Shown: one piece after another, positions 23,759 through 32,191 of the stretch
How the letters are laid out: each line of letters starts with the position of its first letter
Position numbering within the stretch: the first letter of the stretch is position 1
Source: Brevundimonas vesicularis
GTDB taxonomy: Bacteria; Pseudomonadota; Alphaproteobacteria; Caulobacterales; Caulobacteraceae
Direction: 5' to 3'
Length of the DNA stretch: 64,000 nt
Assembly: GCF_027886425.1 (NCBI RefSeq)
Contig: NZ_CP115671.1
Location: 2,852,001-2,916,000, forward strand
Notes under the pieces: generated by a model
Told to the model about the DNA's origin: nothing
What the model saw: the letters and a program-made list of their open reading frames with translations, nothing else
Databases searched by the model: none
Translations under genes and position numbers: made by a program

Positions 23759-25441
23759 TTAGTGCTCTTCCGCCTTGATGACCGGCAGTTCGTTGAACTG
23801 GTGGGCCGGGGGCGGCGAGGACAGGGTCCACTCCAGGGTCGTGGCGCCTTCGCCCCACGGATTGTCGACGCCCGGACGACGACGGATCGCCGCCTCGGCC
23901 AACATGATCAAGAAGACCAACACGCCGACCGCCGTGATCGCATAGCCGATCGACGAGACGTGGTTCCACAGGGTGAAGGCTTCCGGATAGTCGATGTAGC
24001 GACGCGGCATGCCCTGCAGACCCAGGAAGTGCTGCGGGAAGAACACCAGGTTCACGCCCACGAACATGATCCAGAAGTGGGTTGCGCCCAGGAACTCGTT
24101 GTACTTCACCCCGAACATCTTCTCGAACCAGTAGTAGAAGCCCGCGAAGATCGCGAAGACGGCGCCCAGCGACAGCACGTAGTGGAAGTGCGCCACCACA
24201 TAATAGGTATCGTGCAGGCTGTAATCGATGCCGGCGTTCGACAGGACCACGCCGGTCACGCCGCCGACGGTGAAAAGGAAGATGAAGCCGATCGCCCACA
24301 GCATGGGCGTCTTGAAGCTGATGGAGCCGCCCCACATGGTGGCGATCCAGCTGAAGATCTTCACGCCCGTCGGCACTGCGATGATCATGGTGGCGGCGAT
24401 GAAATAGGCGCGCAGATTGATGCTCATGCCGACCGTGTACATGTGGTGCGCCCACACGATGAAGCCGACGAAGCCGATGGCCACCATGGCGTAGGCCATG
24501 GCCAGATATCCGAACACCGGCTTGCGGCTGAAGGTCGAGACGATGTGGCTGATGATGCCGAAGCCCGGCAGGATCAGGATGTACACTTCCGGGTGACCGA
24601 AGAACCAGAACAGGTGCTGGTACATGATCGGGTCGCCGCCGCCGGCGGGATCGAAGAAGTGGGTGTGGAAGTTGCGGTCCGTCAGCAGCATGGTGATGGC
24701 GCCGGCCAACACGGGCAGCGACAGCAGCAGCAGGAAGGCAGTGATCAGCACCGACCAGGCGAACAGCGGCATCCGGTGGATCGTCATGCCCGGCGCGCGC
24801 ATGTTCAGGATGGTGGTGATGAAGTTGATCGCGCCCAGGATCGAGCTGGCGCCCGCGACGTGCAGGGCGAAGATGGCCAGGTCGAAGGCGGGGCCCACGT
24901 GGCCCGTGGTCGACAGCGGCGGATAGGCCGTCCAGCCTCCGCCGAAGCCCTTACCCGGTCCGCCGTCGGTGAACATCGACAGGATCAGCAGGCACCAGGC
25001 GGCGACCAGTAGCCAGAACGAGATGTTGTTCATGCGCGGGAAGGCCATGTCCGGCGCGCCGATCATGATCGGCACGAACCAGTTGCCGAAGCCGCCGATC
25101 ATGGCGGGCATGACCATGAAGAAGATCATGATCAGGGCGTGGGCCGTGACGACGGCGTTATAGCCGTGCTTGGATTGCTCCACGAGACCCAGCAGCTGGA
25201 TCGACGAGCCTTCCTTGAAGATCTGGATGCCCGGCTCGGCCAGTTCCCAGCGGATCAGGCCCGACAGAGCGCCGCCCACGATGCCCGCCATGATGGCGAA
25301 CATCAGATACAGGGTGCCGATGTCCTTGTGGTTGGTCGACAGGAACCAGCGGGTGAAGAAGCCCAGCTTGTGGTCGTGATGGTGGTCGTCGTGAGCGTGA
25401 CCGATGTGGGTCGCGTCGCGGGTTACGGTAGCGTCAGCCAT
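23759..25441 (-). CDS. ctaD: Cytochrome c oxidase subunit I (aa3 type)
   Basis: The 560-residue catalytic subunit has twelve helices. A His-rich N terminus (GHAHDDHHHDHK) precedes FLSTNHKDIGTLYLMF. VTAHALIMIFFMVMPAMIGGFGNW carries a haem a ligand. FWFFGHPEVYILILPGFG has CuB His and the cross-linked Tyr with Glu. HDTYYVVAHFHYVLS holds the remaining haem ligands. D- and K-channel residues appear present. ATG at 25441 gives the standard N terminus; the frame continues upstream through ctaC. It is 17 bases downstream of ctaC. Confidence 0.98.
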   Translation of the reverse strand: MADATVTRDATHIGHAHDDHHHDHKLGFFTRWFLSTNHKDIGTLYLMFAIMAGIVGGALSGLIRWELAEPGIQIFKEGSSIQLLGLVEQSKHGYNAVVTAHALIMIFFMVMPAMIGGFGNWFVPIMIGAPDMAFPRMNNISFWLLVAAWCLLILSMFTDGGPGKGFGGGWTAYPPLSTTGHVGPAFDLAIFALHVAGASSILGAINFITTILNMRAPGMTIHRMPLFAWSVLITAFLLLLSLPVLAGAITMLLTDRNFHTHFFDPAGGGDPIMYQHLFWFFGHPEVYILILPGFGIISHIVSTFSRKPVFGYLAMAYAMVAIGFVGFIVWAHHMYTVGMSINLRAYFIAATMIIAVPTGVKIFSWIATMWGGSISFKTPMLWAIGFIFLFTVGGVTGVVLSNAGIDYSLHDTYYVVAHFHYVLSLGAVFAIFAGFYYWFEKMFGVKYNEFLGATHFWIMFVGVNLVFFPQHFLGLQGMPRRYIDYPEAFTLWNHVSSIGYAITAVGVLVFLIMLAEAAIRRRPGVDNPWGEGATTLEWTLSSPPPAHQFNELPVIKAEEH

Positions 25442-25458
25442 GTGTCTCTGTTCGCCTC

Positions 25459-26451
25459 TTACTGGGCGGCCGGCGCGGCAGACGCCGCGGCGGGAACGGG
25501 TTGGTCGGCGGTGGCGCCGACGGGGGCGGCGACCGGGGTCGCGGCGTCGGCGGCGGGCGCAGGCGCGGCTGCGGCCGGAGCGGCGGCTGCGGCGGGCGCG
25601 GCGACCTTGGGCGTCATCGAACCGCCCTTGGAGGCGATCCACTGTTCGAACTGGGCCTGGGTCACCACCCGGATCTCCAGCGGCATGAAGGCGTGGTCGA
25701 CGCCGCACAGTTCCGAGCACTGGCCATAGAAGACGCCGGTACGCTCGGCCTTGAACCAGGTGGTGTTGATGCGGCCGGGAACGGCGTCGGTCTTCAGGCC
25801 GAACGCCGGCAGGGCGACGGCGTGGATGACGTCCGAGGCGGTGATGACCAGTTGCACCGTCTTGCCGACCGGCACGACCATCGGCTCGGTCGCGGCCAGG
25901 CGATAGGGCACGCCCTTGGCCTTGGCTTCCTCTTCCGGGAGCATGTTGGAGATATATTCCGCGACGCCCTGGTCCGGATACTCATAGGCCCAGTTCCACT
26001 GGTTGCCGGTCACCTTCACCGTCAGATCCGGCGACGGCATGTCGTGATAGGCGAACAGCAGGCGGAACGAGAACAGGGAGATGAAGACCAGGATCAGCAC
26101 CGGCAGCACGGTCCAGATGATCTCGATCGTGGTGTTGTGGCTCCAGCGCGCAGGCGTCGGATTGGCCTTCTTGTTGTAGCGGAACACGATCCACGCCAGC
26201 AGGCCCAGCACCAGCAGGGTGATGGCCGTGATGATCGGCATCAGGATCACGTCGTGGAAGAAGTGCGCATCATGCTTCAGCGGCGACGCCGCCGGTTGCA
26301 GCGTGATGCCGCCCGGGGTCGGCTGACCCATCAGGTCCTGCGCCCACGTCGGCGCCGCAGCGAACATCGCCAGTCCGGCGCCCAGAACGATGGAGGACGC
26401 GCAAGTCGCGGCCTTCTTCAACGTCCCTTGGGCTCGCTTGCCCATCCCCAT
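25459..26451 (-). CDS. ctaC: Cytochrome c oxidase subunit II
   Basis: About 330 residues: a signal peptide ending AAAPTWAQ, two membrane helices (VILMPIITAITLLVLGLLAWIVF and the following one), and a periplasmic CuA domain. The CuA site is CSELCGVDHAFMPLEI, with both Cys, His and Met. NQWNWAYEYP is the aromatic cytochrome c docking patch. The C terminus is an unusual 50-residue Ala/Pro tail. GGGGAAG lies six bases before ATG 26451, so I prefer it to ATG 26466 or 26445. It is the first gene of the oxidase operon. Confidence 0.96.
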   Translation of the reverse strand: MGMGKRAQGTLKKAATCASSIVLGAGLAMFAAAPTWAQDLMGQPTPGGITLQPAASPLKHDAHFFHDVILMPIITAITLLVLGLLAWIVFRYNKKANPTPARWSHNTTIEIIWTVLPVLILVFISLFSFRLLFAYHDMPSPDLTVKVTGNQWNWAYEYPDQGVAEYISNMLPEEEAKAKGVPYRLAATEPMVVPVGKTVQLVITASDVIHAVALPAFGLKTDAVPGRINTTWFKAERTGVFYGQCSELCGVDHAFMPLEIRVVTQAQFEQWIASKGGSMTPKVAAPAAAAAPAAAAPAPAADAATPVAAPVGATADQPVPAAASAAPAAQ

Positions 26452-26651
26452 ATGAGACTTCCCCATAAAACCGTTATGCAGCAGATACTTGCGAATGGCT
26501 CGCAAGAGATCACGCTGGCGCGATTCCCACGCCCGGCGTTCTCGGTCACCTATCGGATCGCTTTCGGCTTGCCAAGCGATCAACGGCGCTCAGGCCGCAA
26601 AGCCGCCTTCAGCCGGCCTCGATTAAATCGCTGTCATGTTTCGATAGCTAC

Positions 26652-26673
26652 CTTGCGTCACAAGATACCTTGT
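26652..26673. promoter_or_regulatory. Overlapping palindromes, probable PadR operator
   Basis: ACAAG-atac-CTTGT (26660-26673) is a perfect inverted repeat. The preceding CTTG (26652-26655) can also pair with CAAG (26661-26664). The site lies 33-54 bases upstream of the padR-like GTG start, at promoter distance. The rest of the gap back to ctaC (26452-26651) shows no gene. Confidence 0.55.
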
Positions 26674-26705
26674 CGTAGTCAATGGTCATCAACGGGAGAG
26701 CCGAG

Positions 26706-27050
26706 GTGCCAGAAACTATCGAGATACAGCTGAAAAAGGGCGTTCTGGGGCTTTGCGTCCTGGCCCTTCTGAACCGGGCGGACAGCTACGCCTACGAGAT
26801 CGCCAGCCGCCTGTCGGACGCGATCGATATGGGGGAAGGCACGATCTACCCCCTGATGCGCCGCATGCAGTCCGAAGGACAGGTCGAGACCTACCTGGTC
26901 GAATCCTCCGCCGGACCGTCACGCAAATACTACCGACTGACCGAAGCGGGCCGGGGGGCCCTCGCCGCCCAGACCGCCGAATGGTCCGCCTTCACCAAGG
27001 CCGTCGACGCCATCGTGGCGAACGACGCCGATCAGGGAGCCGCTCAATGA
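26706..27050 (+). CDS. PadR-family transcriptional regulator
   Basis: A 114-residue winged-helix regulator. TIEIQLKKGVLGLCVLALLNRADSYAYEIASRL and GEGTIYPLMRRMQSEGQVE are PadR signatures, and SRKYYRLTEAGRGAL is the wing. The C-terminal helix is short, as in the PadR-s2 subgroup. GTG at 26706 has GGGAG seven bases upstream; ATG at 26682 would extend into the leader without a ribosome site. Its stop overlaps the next start (ATGA). PadR-HAAS-adhesin operons are usually autoregulated and linked to envelope stress. Confidence 0.92.
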   Translation: MPETIEIQLKKGVLGLCVLALLNRADSYAYEIASRLSDAIDMGEGTIYPLMRRMQSEGQVETYLVESSAGPSRKYYRLTEAGRGALAAQTAEWSAFTKAVDAIVANDADQGAAQ

Positions 27051-27646
27051 CGCGCGCCGAATTCATCGATCGTCTGAAGGAAGGCCTCGTCGGCCTGCCG
27101 ACCACGACCGCCAACGACATCATCGCCGACTATCAGACCCACTTCGACGACGGCATCGCCGCCGGCCGCACCGAGGCCGAGGTCGCCTCCGCGCTCGGCG
27201 ATCCGGTCCGCCTGGCTCGCGAACTGAAGGCCGAGGCCGGCATCCAGCGCTGGCATCAGGAGAAGAACCCCTCCGCCGCCGCCGGCGCCGTCTTCGCGGT
27301 CCTGGGCTTGGGGGCGCTGGACATCCTGATCCTCCTGCCCCTGCTGATGGGCGTGATCGGGACCGTGTTCGGCTTCTTCATCGCCGCCATCGGACTGTTC
27401 ATCGCAGGCGGCGTGATCATGGTCGCCGGTCCCTTCGCCGGCTTCCCCGGCGGGCCGTTCGCGGCGATCCTGATGGGGCTGGGCCTGATGGCCGGCGCCG
27501 TCTTCATCGGCGCACTGCTGACCATCTTCACCATCTGGCTGGTCAACGGCGTCGTCTGGTTCGCCCGCCTGCACTACCGCCTGCTGAAGCCGGCGCTTGA
27601 GCCGACCAGCGTTCAATCCACCTCGACCTCGGGAGTCTCGGCATGA
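27047..27646 (+). CDS. HAAS/DUF1700 membrane protein
   Basis: A 199-residue protein. Residues 1-75 are a helical HAAS domain (MTRAEFIDRLKEGLVGL..., DYQTHFDDGIAAGRTEAEVASALGDPVRLARELK), the standard companion of PadR regulators. About four hydrophobic helices follow. The HAAS domain is thought to bind the PadR partner and tie it to the membrane. The start overlaps the padR stop and the stop overlaps the next gene's start, so the three are translated as one unit. Confidence 0.9.
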   Translation: MTRAEFIDRLKEGLVGLPTTTANDIIADYQTHFDDGIAAGRTEAEVASALGDPVRLARELKAEAGIQRWHQEKNPSAAAGAVFAVLGLGALDILILLPLLMGVIGTVFGFFIAAIGLFIAGGVIMVAGPFAGFPGGPFAAILMGLGLMAGAVFIGALLTIFTIWLVNGVVWFARLHYRLLKPALEPTSVQSTSTSGVSA

Positions 27647-28425
27647 TCCGCACCCTGTTCATCATCGCCGGCGCCGCCCTGGTGCTGTGCCTGGTCACCG
27701 TCGGCGGCGCGCTGGCGATCGGCGGCCATGACCTCCAGCGCCACGGCTGGGCCTGGACCATCAAGGACCAGGACGGCGAGACCATCCGCTTCGAGCGGGT
27801 CAAGGGCGGCGCGACCGACGACCTCGGCCCCCTCACCACCCGCACCCTCGCCTGGACCGGCGGCGAGACCCTGACCGTCGATTCCAGCATCGACGTCGAC
27901 TATGTCCAAGGTGACGCCAACACCGTCGTCATCACCGGGCCCAAGGGTCTGACCGACCGTGTCCGTCTGGTCGACGGCCGCCTCGATCTGGGCGACGGCG
28001 ACGAGCGGGTCGTGTTCGGCTGGAGCAACGGCAACTTCTCCGCCCGCTCCGAGCGCGACGAACTGAAGGTCGTCATCACCGCGCCCAAGGTGAACCGCTT
28101 CAACGCCAAGGGCTCGGGCGACCTGCAGATCACCGGCTATGACCAGCCGTCGCTGACGGTCGACATCGCAGGCTCGGCCGAGGTCACCGCCTCGGGTCGC
28201 ACCGACGAGCTGAAGCTGGACATCGCAGGCTCCGGCGATGCGTCCCTCGGCGACCTGGCGACCCGCGACGCCTGGGTGGACATCGCCGGCTCCGGCGACG
28301 CCCGCATCGCCCCGACCGGCGACGTCAAGGTCGCCATCGCCGGCTCCGGCGACGTGGCCCTGGCCACCCGCCCCGCCAACCTGAACAGCACCGTCTCCGG
28401 CTCCGGCGACGTCTATCAGGACTGA
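27643..28425 (+). CDS. DUF2807 (head GIN domain) auto-transporter adhesin-like protein
   Basis: A 260-residue protein with one N-terminal membrane helix (LFIIAGAALVLCLVTVGGALAIGG). A beta-rich domain follows with a repeating IAGSGDA(S/R) pattern: AGSAEV, IAGSGDASL, IAGSGDARI, IAGSGDVAL, VSGSGDVY. This is the stacked-turn repeat of the DUF2807 beta-helix. The domain should lie in the periplasm or at the surface. The ligand is unknown. It is the third gene of the PadR operon and is followed by a clear terminator. Confidence 0.9.
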   Translation: MIRTLFIIAGAALVLCLVTVGGALAIGGHDLQRHGWAWTIKDQDGETIRFERVKGGATDDLGPLTTRTLAWTGGETLTVDSSIDVDYVQGDANTVVITGPKGLTDRVRLVDGRLDLGDGDERVVFGWSNGNFSARSERDELKVVITAPKVNRFNAKGSGDLQITGYDQPSLTVDIAGSAEVTASGRTDELKLDIAGSGDASLGDLATRDAWVDIAGSGDARIAPTGDVKVAIAGSGDVALATRPANLNSTVSGSGDVYQD

Positions 28426-28448
28426 CGGTCACACCGATCGCCGACGGA

Positions 28449-28476
28449 AAAGGGGCTGATCCACCAGCCCTTTTTT
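28449..28476 (+). terminator. Intrinsic terminator of the PadR operon
   Basis: GGGCTG (28453-28458) pairs with CAGCCC (28465-28470) around a 6-base loop, flanked by an A run and followed by TTTTTT. It lies 24 bases after the stop codon. Confidence 0.9.
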
Positions 28477-28544
28477 CATGCGCCATCCTTCGAAACGGGG
28501 GGTGACGCCTTCACCCCTCGTCCCCTTCGCGCTAAGTCAGCCGC

Positions 28545-29576
28545 ATGACTTTCGCTCCCCTCCCCGACGCCGGCGCCAACTGGGTCGATCGGCATGCGCC
28601 GGAGGGGCTGAAGCCGTGGTTGAAGCTGGGGCGGTTCGATCGGCCCATCGGCATCTGGTTGCTACTGCTGCCTGGGTGGCAGGGGATCGCCCTGGCCTTG
28701 GCGCAATATCGGCAGGCGCCGGGTCTCTATGATCTGTGGCTGTTTATCGGCTTCGGCATCGGCGCTTGTCTGATGCGAGCGGCGGGGTGCGCCTTCAACG
28801 ATATCGTCGATCGGGATTTCGACGCCCAGGTCGCCCGCACCGCCCAGCGCCCCATTCCGTCTGGCCGGATCAGTGTCAAACAGGCCTGGGCCTTCGTGGT
28901 GGGATGCAGCCTAATCAGCCTTTTGATCCTGTTGACTCTGCCGACCGTCGCCATCGGGCTGGGCGTCGGGTCGCTGGTGCTGGTCGCGGCCTATCCCTTC
29001 ATGAAGCGGATCACCTGGTGGCCCCAGGCCTGGCTGGGCCTGACCTTCAACTGGGGCGCCCTGATGGGGTTCGCCGCCGCCCTGCCGCTGGCGGCGGCCG
29101 CCTTGCTGCTGCCCGCCGATCTCGCCGGCGAGTTCCGGCCATTCCTATGGTCACCCGCCGGCAACAGCGGCCATGCGATCGCACTAGCTTGGCAGGCCTA
29201 TATTCCCGCCGTCCTGCTGTGGATCGGCGGCGTCTTCTGGACCCTGGGCTACGACACCATCTATGCGCTTCAGGACATCGAGGACGACGCCATGATCGGC
29301 GTGAAATCCTCGGCCCGTCGCCTGGCCTCAGCCGTGCAGCCGGGCGTGGCGGTCTTTTATGGCCTGACAGTAATCCTTGCCGCCCTGACCGGCCTCGCCG
29401 CGGGGCTTGGGCCGCTGTTCTGGCTCTGTCTGGTGATCTATGCCGTCCATCTGGCGTGTCAGGTCATCCGGCTGGACCGCAACGACGGCGCCCTGGCGCT
29501 GAAACTGTTCAAGTCCAATCGCGAGGCCGGTCTGATCCTGCTGGCCGCTATCGCCCTTGGCTCAATCTCCCTGTGA
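28545..29576 (+). CDS. ubiA: 4-hydroxybenzoate polyprenyltransferase
   Basis: A 343-residue polytopic enzyme that prenylates 4-hydroxybenzoate in ubiquinone synthesis. Both Asp-rich metal/diphosphate sites are present: NDIVDRDFD (about residue 86) and YALQDIEDD (about 245). RFDRPIGIWLLLLPGWQ opens the core, and about eight or nine helices follow. A 30-residue stretch near the middle (LADLAGEFRPFLWSPAGNSGHA) is longer than in E. coli UbiA. It stands alone between the PadR-operon terminator and a lipoprotein gene. Confidence 0.94.
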   Translation: MTFAPLPDAGANWVDRHAPEGLKPWLKLGRFDRPIGIWLLLLPGWQGIALALAQYRQAPGLYDLWLFIGFGIGACLMRAAGCAFNDIVDRDFDAQVARTAQRPIPSGRISVKQAWAFVVGCSLISLLILLTLPTVAIGLGVGSLVLVAAYPFMKRITWWPQAWLGLTFNWGALMGFAAALPLAAAALLLPADLAGEFRPFLWSPAGNSGHAIALAWQAYIPAVLLWIGGVFWTLGYDTIYALQDIEDDAMIGVKSSARRLASAVQPGVAVFYGLTVILAALTGLAAGLGPLFWLCLVIYAVHLACQVIRLDRNDGALALKLFKSNREAGLILLAAIALGSISL

Positions 29577-29598
29577 TCCCCCGATGATGGAGTTTCCC

Positions 29599-30435
29599 AT
29601 GTCGCGCACCGCCCGCACCCTGCTGCTGTCCGCCGCTGTCGCCGCCACGCTTTGTGCATCTCTGGCCGCCTGCCAGCGCAAGGAAGACAAGGCCCAGGCG
29701 CCGGCCGCGCCGGCTCCAGTCGCTGCGCCGGCCGTGTCGAATACCCCCGTCGGCTATGACAGCAAGACCCCCTACGCCGCCGTCAAACTGACCCTGCCGC
29801 AGGCGATCAAGACCACGCCCGCCCTGCACGCCGCCCTCTATGCCGACACGGTGCGCGACCTGAAGCAGTTCGAGGAAGGCGCCCAGGCCGATCTCAGCGA
29901 GGCCGGCGGCGGCCCGAATCCTTATGAAAAGACCATCGCCTTCACGCCCGGCGCCGAGACCGGCAAGCTGGTCAGCCTGGCGCGCACCGATTTCGAGTTC
30001 ACCGGCGGCGCCCATCCCAACACCAGTTTCGACGCCGTGATCTGGGACAAGACGACCAACAAGCGGCTGGGCTTCGCCGACCTGTTCCGACCGGGCGCCG
30101 ACCTGTCGGTTCTGGACAAGGCCCTGTGCGCCGCCGCCAACGCCGCCAAACAGGCCCGTTCGCCGGGCTCGGAGGCCGCGACCCTGGACGGCAAGATGTG
30201 GACCTGCCCCAAGGCCGTCTCGACGCCCTTCGTCCTGACGCCGGGCGCGACGCCGGGCAAGGCGGGCGGCGTGACCTTCTTGCTGGGGCCCTATCAGATC
30301 GGCCCCTATTCGGACGGCCCCTACTGGATCGCCCTGCCGCAGAGCGTCTTCCGCGCCCTGCTCAACCCCGCCTACGCCGACCAGTTCGACGGCGTCCCGG
30401 TCAAGGCCGGCGACGTGACGCCGAAAAACGGCTGA
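29599..30435 (+). CDS. Lipoprotein with DUF3298/RsiV-like domain
   Basis: A 278-residue lipoprotein. LCASLAAC is a clean lipobox with the acylated Cys at about 25, and a Pro/Ala linker follows. The body (residues about 55-275) has TGGAHPNTSFDAVIWDKTTNKRLGFADLF, the DUF4163/DUF3298 signature also found in the anti-sigma factor RsiV and other lysozyme-binding proteins. GGAG lies six bases before ATG 29599. The role is unknown; no sigma factor gene is nearby. A hairpin follows the stop. Confidence 0.85.
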   Translation: MSRTARTLLLSAAVAATLCASLAACQRKEDKAQAPAAPAPVAAPAVSNTPVGYDSKTPYAAVKLTLPQAIKTTPALHAALYADTVRDLKQFEEGAQADLSEAGGGPNPYEKTIAFTPGAETGKLVSLARTDFEFTGGAHPNTSFDAVIWDKTTNKRLGFADLFRPGADLSVLDKALCAAANAAKQARSPGSEAATLDGKMWTCPKAVSTPFVLTPGATPGKAGGVTFLLGPYQIGPYSDGPYWIALPQSVFRALLNPAYADQFDGVPVKAGDVTPKNG

Positions 30436-30440
30436 ACCAA

Positions 30441-30464
30441 TCCTCCCCCGTTTGCGGGGGAGGA
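30441..30464. terminator. Bidirectional hairpin between convergent genes
   Basis: TCCTCCCCCG-tttg-CGGGGGAGGA is a perfect 10-bp stem lying between the lipoprotein stop (30435) and the hydrolase stop (30475). It resembles the terminal hairpins of the larger repeat at 56.1 kb and may be a short member of that family. It lacks a T tract. Confidence 0.65.
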
Positions 30465-30474
30465 TCTTCAAGGC

Positions 30475-31422
30475 TCACTTCGCCAGAAACGCGTCGATCA
30501 GTTCGGCGAACCGCTCGGGCTGATCGGCCATGATGAAGTGTCGCGAGCCGTCGACGCGGATCAGGGTCACGCCGGGCAAGGCCGCATACTCTCGCGTCCA
30601 CATCGCATCGGCCATCGCCGCCGGCGCCCCGCCGTCTGCGTCGGCGGCGTAAAGCGCCGTCACCGGCGTCGTCATGTCCGCCAGCCCCGGCCGCGCATCG
30701 GTGGTCATCACATCCTTCATCGCCGAAGCCATTGCATGACGGTCGGTCGCCAGCGACCACGCCACGATCCGCGCCTGTTCCGACGGGGTGCGCGACAGGC
30801 CCTGCGCCGTCGCCTCCTGCTGAGTGCGGAAGCTCGCCGTGTCCGCTGACAGGATCATGCTGGCCGCCTGATCCGCGAAAGGCTTTGCGCTCTCTGCCGT
30901 CGCGGTCGGGCCAAACATGGCGCTGTAGAAGGGCAGCGAGTCGACCGTCATTACCCGCCCGACCAGATCCGGCTGCTGTTGCGCCAGCAGAAGTCCGCTC
31001 AGACCGCCCATCGAATGGCCGATCACCGCCGGCCGATCCAGCCGCGCCTGGCGGATGTAGCGCGCCAGTTCATCCACCTCGGGCTGGACAAAGGCGCCGT
31101 CGCCGTGCGCCCAGGGTTCGCCGGCGAAACCCGCCAACTGCACCAGATGAACGCGGTGCGACGCCTTCAGCCGATCCGCTGTCGCTCGCCACACGTCGCG
31201 CGAAGACGCCAGTCCGGGGATCAGGATGACGTCGTGGCCTTGGCCCACCACCTCGACCGACAGCCGGTCGGAGACGAAGTGCGTGGCGGAGGAAGCCACA
31301 GGTGGCTCGGCTTGGGCTCGGGCCTGATCGCTAGCCACAGCACAGGCGATCACGACGCCCAGGATGACGGCAAGGCGCGACGGGGCGAAGACGCCCCGGC
31401 AAGGGCGAATGACGTTCGACAT
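30475..31422 (-). CDS. Secreted alpha/beta hydrolase
   Basis: A 315-residue alpha/beta-hydrolase with an N-terminal hydrophobic export segment (LAVILGVVIACAVASDQARAQ). HDVILIPGLASSRDVWRA holds the oxyanion-hole strand, GHSMGG the nucleophile Ser, and GSRHFIMADQP the catalytic His. GGAGA lies five bases before ATG 31422. It follows the XRE gene on the same strand, with a palindrome over the junction that resembles one upstream of the XRE operon. Substrate class (ester, lactone or peptide) is unknown. Confidence 0.9.
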   Translation of the reverse strand: MSNVIRPCRGVFAPSRLAVILGVVIACAVASDQARAQAEPPVASSATHFVSDRLSVEVVGQGHDVILIPGLASSRDVWRATADRLKASHRVHLVQLAGFAGEPWAHGDGAFVQPEVDELARYIRQARLDRPAVIGHSMGGLSGLLLAQQQPDLVGRVMTVDSLPFYSAMFGPTATAESAKPFADQAASMILSADTASFRTQQEATAQGLSRTPSEQARIVAWSLATDRHAMASAMKDVMTTDARPGLADMTTPVTALYAADADGGAPAAMADAMWTREYAALPGVTLIRVDGSRHFIMADQPERFAELIDAFLAK

Positions 31423-31447
31423 CACAGTCTCCAATTGTAAGGTTATT

Positions 31448-31463
31448 CTGACTTTTCGGTCAG
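31448..31463. promoter_or_regulatory. Palindrome CTGAC-N6-GTCAG upstream of the hydrolase gene
   Basis: CTGAC-ttttcg-GTCAG lies about 26-41 bases upstream of the hydrolase start and overlaps the XRE stop codon. It matches the palindrome at 32117 in its arms and T-rich centre, so it is a candidate site for the XRE regulator. It could also act as a weak hairpin. Confidence 0.5.
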
Positions 31464-31660
31464 CCCGCGTGCGGGTTTTCAAAGATCTCTTCGACCGGCC
31501 GCGCGAACACGGCGGCGATCCGGTAGGCTAAATCCAGCGAGGGGTCGTGCCGCTCCGTCTCCAGGGCGATCACCGCCTGACGCGAGACCCCCAGCGCCTG
31601 ACCCATCTGTTCCTGGGTCCAGCCGCGCTCGACGCGTAGAAGCTTCAGACGGTTCTTCAT
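31460..31660 (-). CDS. XRE-family small helix-turn-helix regulator
   Basis: A 66-residue single-domain Cro/CI-type DNA-binding protein (LKLLRVERGWTQEQMGQALGVSRQAVIALET), like the small YozG/transcriptional-regulator group that pairs with a membrane protein. The C-terminal PVEEIFENP is typical of that group. ATG overlaps the stop of the upstream membrane gene (ATGA), so the pair is co-translated. No separate ligand domain is present, so sensing may lie in the membrane partner. Confidence 0.92.
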   Translation of the reverse strand: MKNRLKLLRVERGWTQEQMGQALGVSRQAVIALETERHDPSLDLAYRIAAVFARPVEEIFENPHAG

Positions 31661-32064
31661 CGGCTGCTCCGGATGAAGGGCGAAACGACGCCGTACAGGC
31701 CCCAGAAGACCGGAACGATCAGCCAGGTCTGCATATGCGGCGCGCCGGCGAAACTCTCGCCAAAGCCCCAGAACGTCGCCACGGCCATCGCCAGCCCCGC
31801 CGCCACTATGAACTGTTTGGCGGTGACGCCGCGCACGAACTCGTCGCTCTCGCGCATCAGCGCCAAGGTCGCCCAGATCTGCCCGATTACCGGCGCCGAC
31901 ACCGCCGCCGCCAAGACCCAGGCCGCCGGCTTGCCCATCAGATCTTCGAAGGCGTCGGTCGTCATCATCGCGACACAGATCGCAACGTAAGGCACGGAGA
32001 AGGCCATTGTGCGAACGATGTAGCGTCGATGCGCAGGCGTTCCGGTCTTCCAGGCGGTGAACAT
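31657..32064 (-). CDS. Four-helix membrane protein paired with the XRE regulator
   Basis: About 135 residues and four hydrophobic helices (MAFSVPYVAICVAMM, AAWVLAAAVSAPVIGQIWATLA, FIVAAGLAMAVATFWGF, TWLIVPVFWGLYGVV). The cytosolic motif ALMRESDEFVRGVTAKQ between helices 2 and 3 is a recurrent feature of proteins found next to small XRE regulators. AAGGAGA lies six bases before ATG 32064. The role is unknown; a membrane sensor or regulator-sequestering partner is plausible. Confidence 0.85.
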   Translation of the reverse strand: MFTAWKTGTPAHRRYIVRTMAFSVPYVAICVAMMTTDAFEDLMGKPAAWVLAAAVSAPVIGQIWATLALMRESDEFVRGVTAKQFIVAAGLAMAVATFWGFGESFAGAPHMQTWLIVPVFWGLYGVVSPFIRSSR

Positions 32065-32116
32065 ATCGGCTCTCCTTGTGTAAGGACAACCTGACACCGT
32101 CCGAATGTCATGTCAA

Positions 32117-32133
32117 CCTGACTTTTTGTCAGG
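32117..32133. promoter_or_regulatory. Palindrome CCTGAC-N5-GTCAGG, likely XRE operator
   Basis: CCTGAC-ttttt-GTCAGG is a perfect 6-bp inverted repeat 53-69 bases upstream of the membrane/XRE pair. Its left arm, with the preceding AA (AACCTGAC), recurs nearby at about 32088-32095. The site is also 59 bases upstream of the divergent desaturase. Confidence 0.6.
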
Positions 32134-32191
32134 CGCGCCCAACATTCTTGCGTTGCTTTTCCAGACGCGCGTCAGACGTTAGACTTACCGC

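Noticed and set aside
19775..26451. The cytochrome oxidase operon as a cbb3 or quinol oxidase
   Set aside because: Subunit II has a full CuA site and the assembly genes ctaB, ctaG and surf1 are those of an aa3-type cytochrome c oxidase.
27643..28425. Tandem IAGSGDA coding repeats as a DNA repeat array or CRISPR-like structure
   Set aside because: The repeats are protein-level turns of a DUF2807 beta-helix with diverged codons and no spacer structure.
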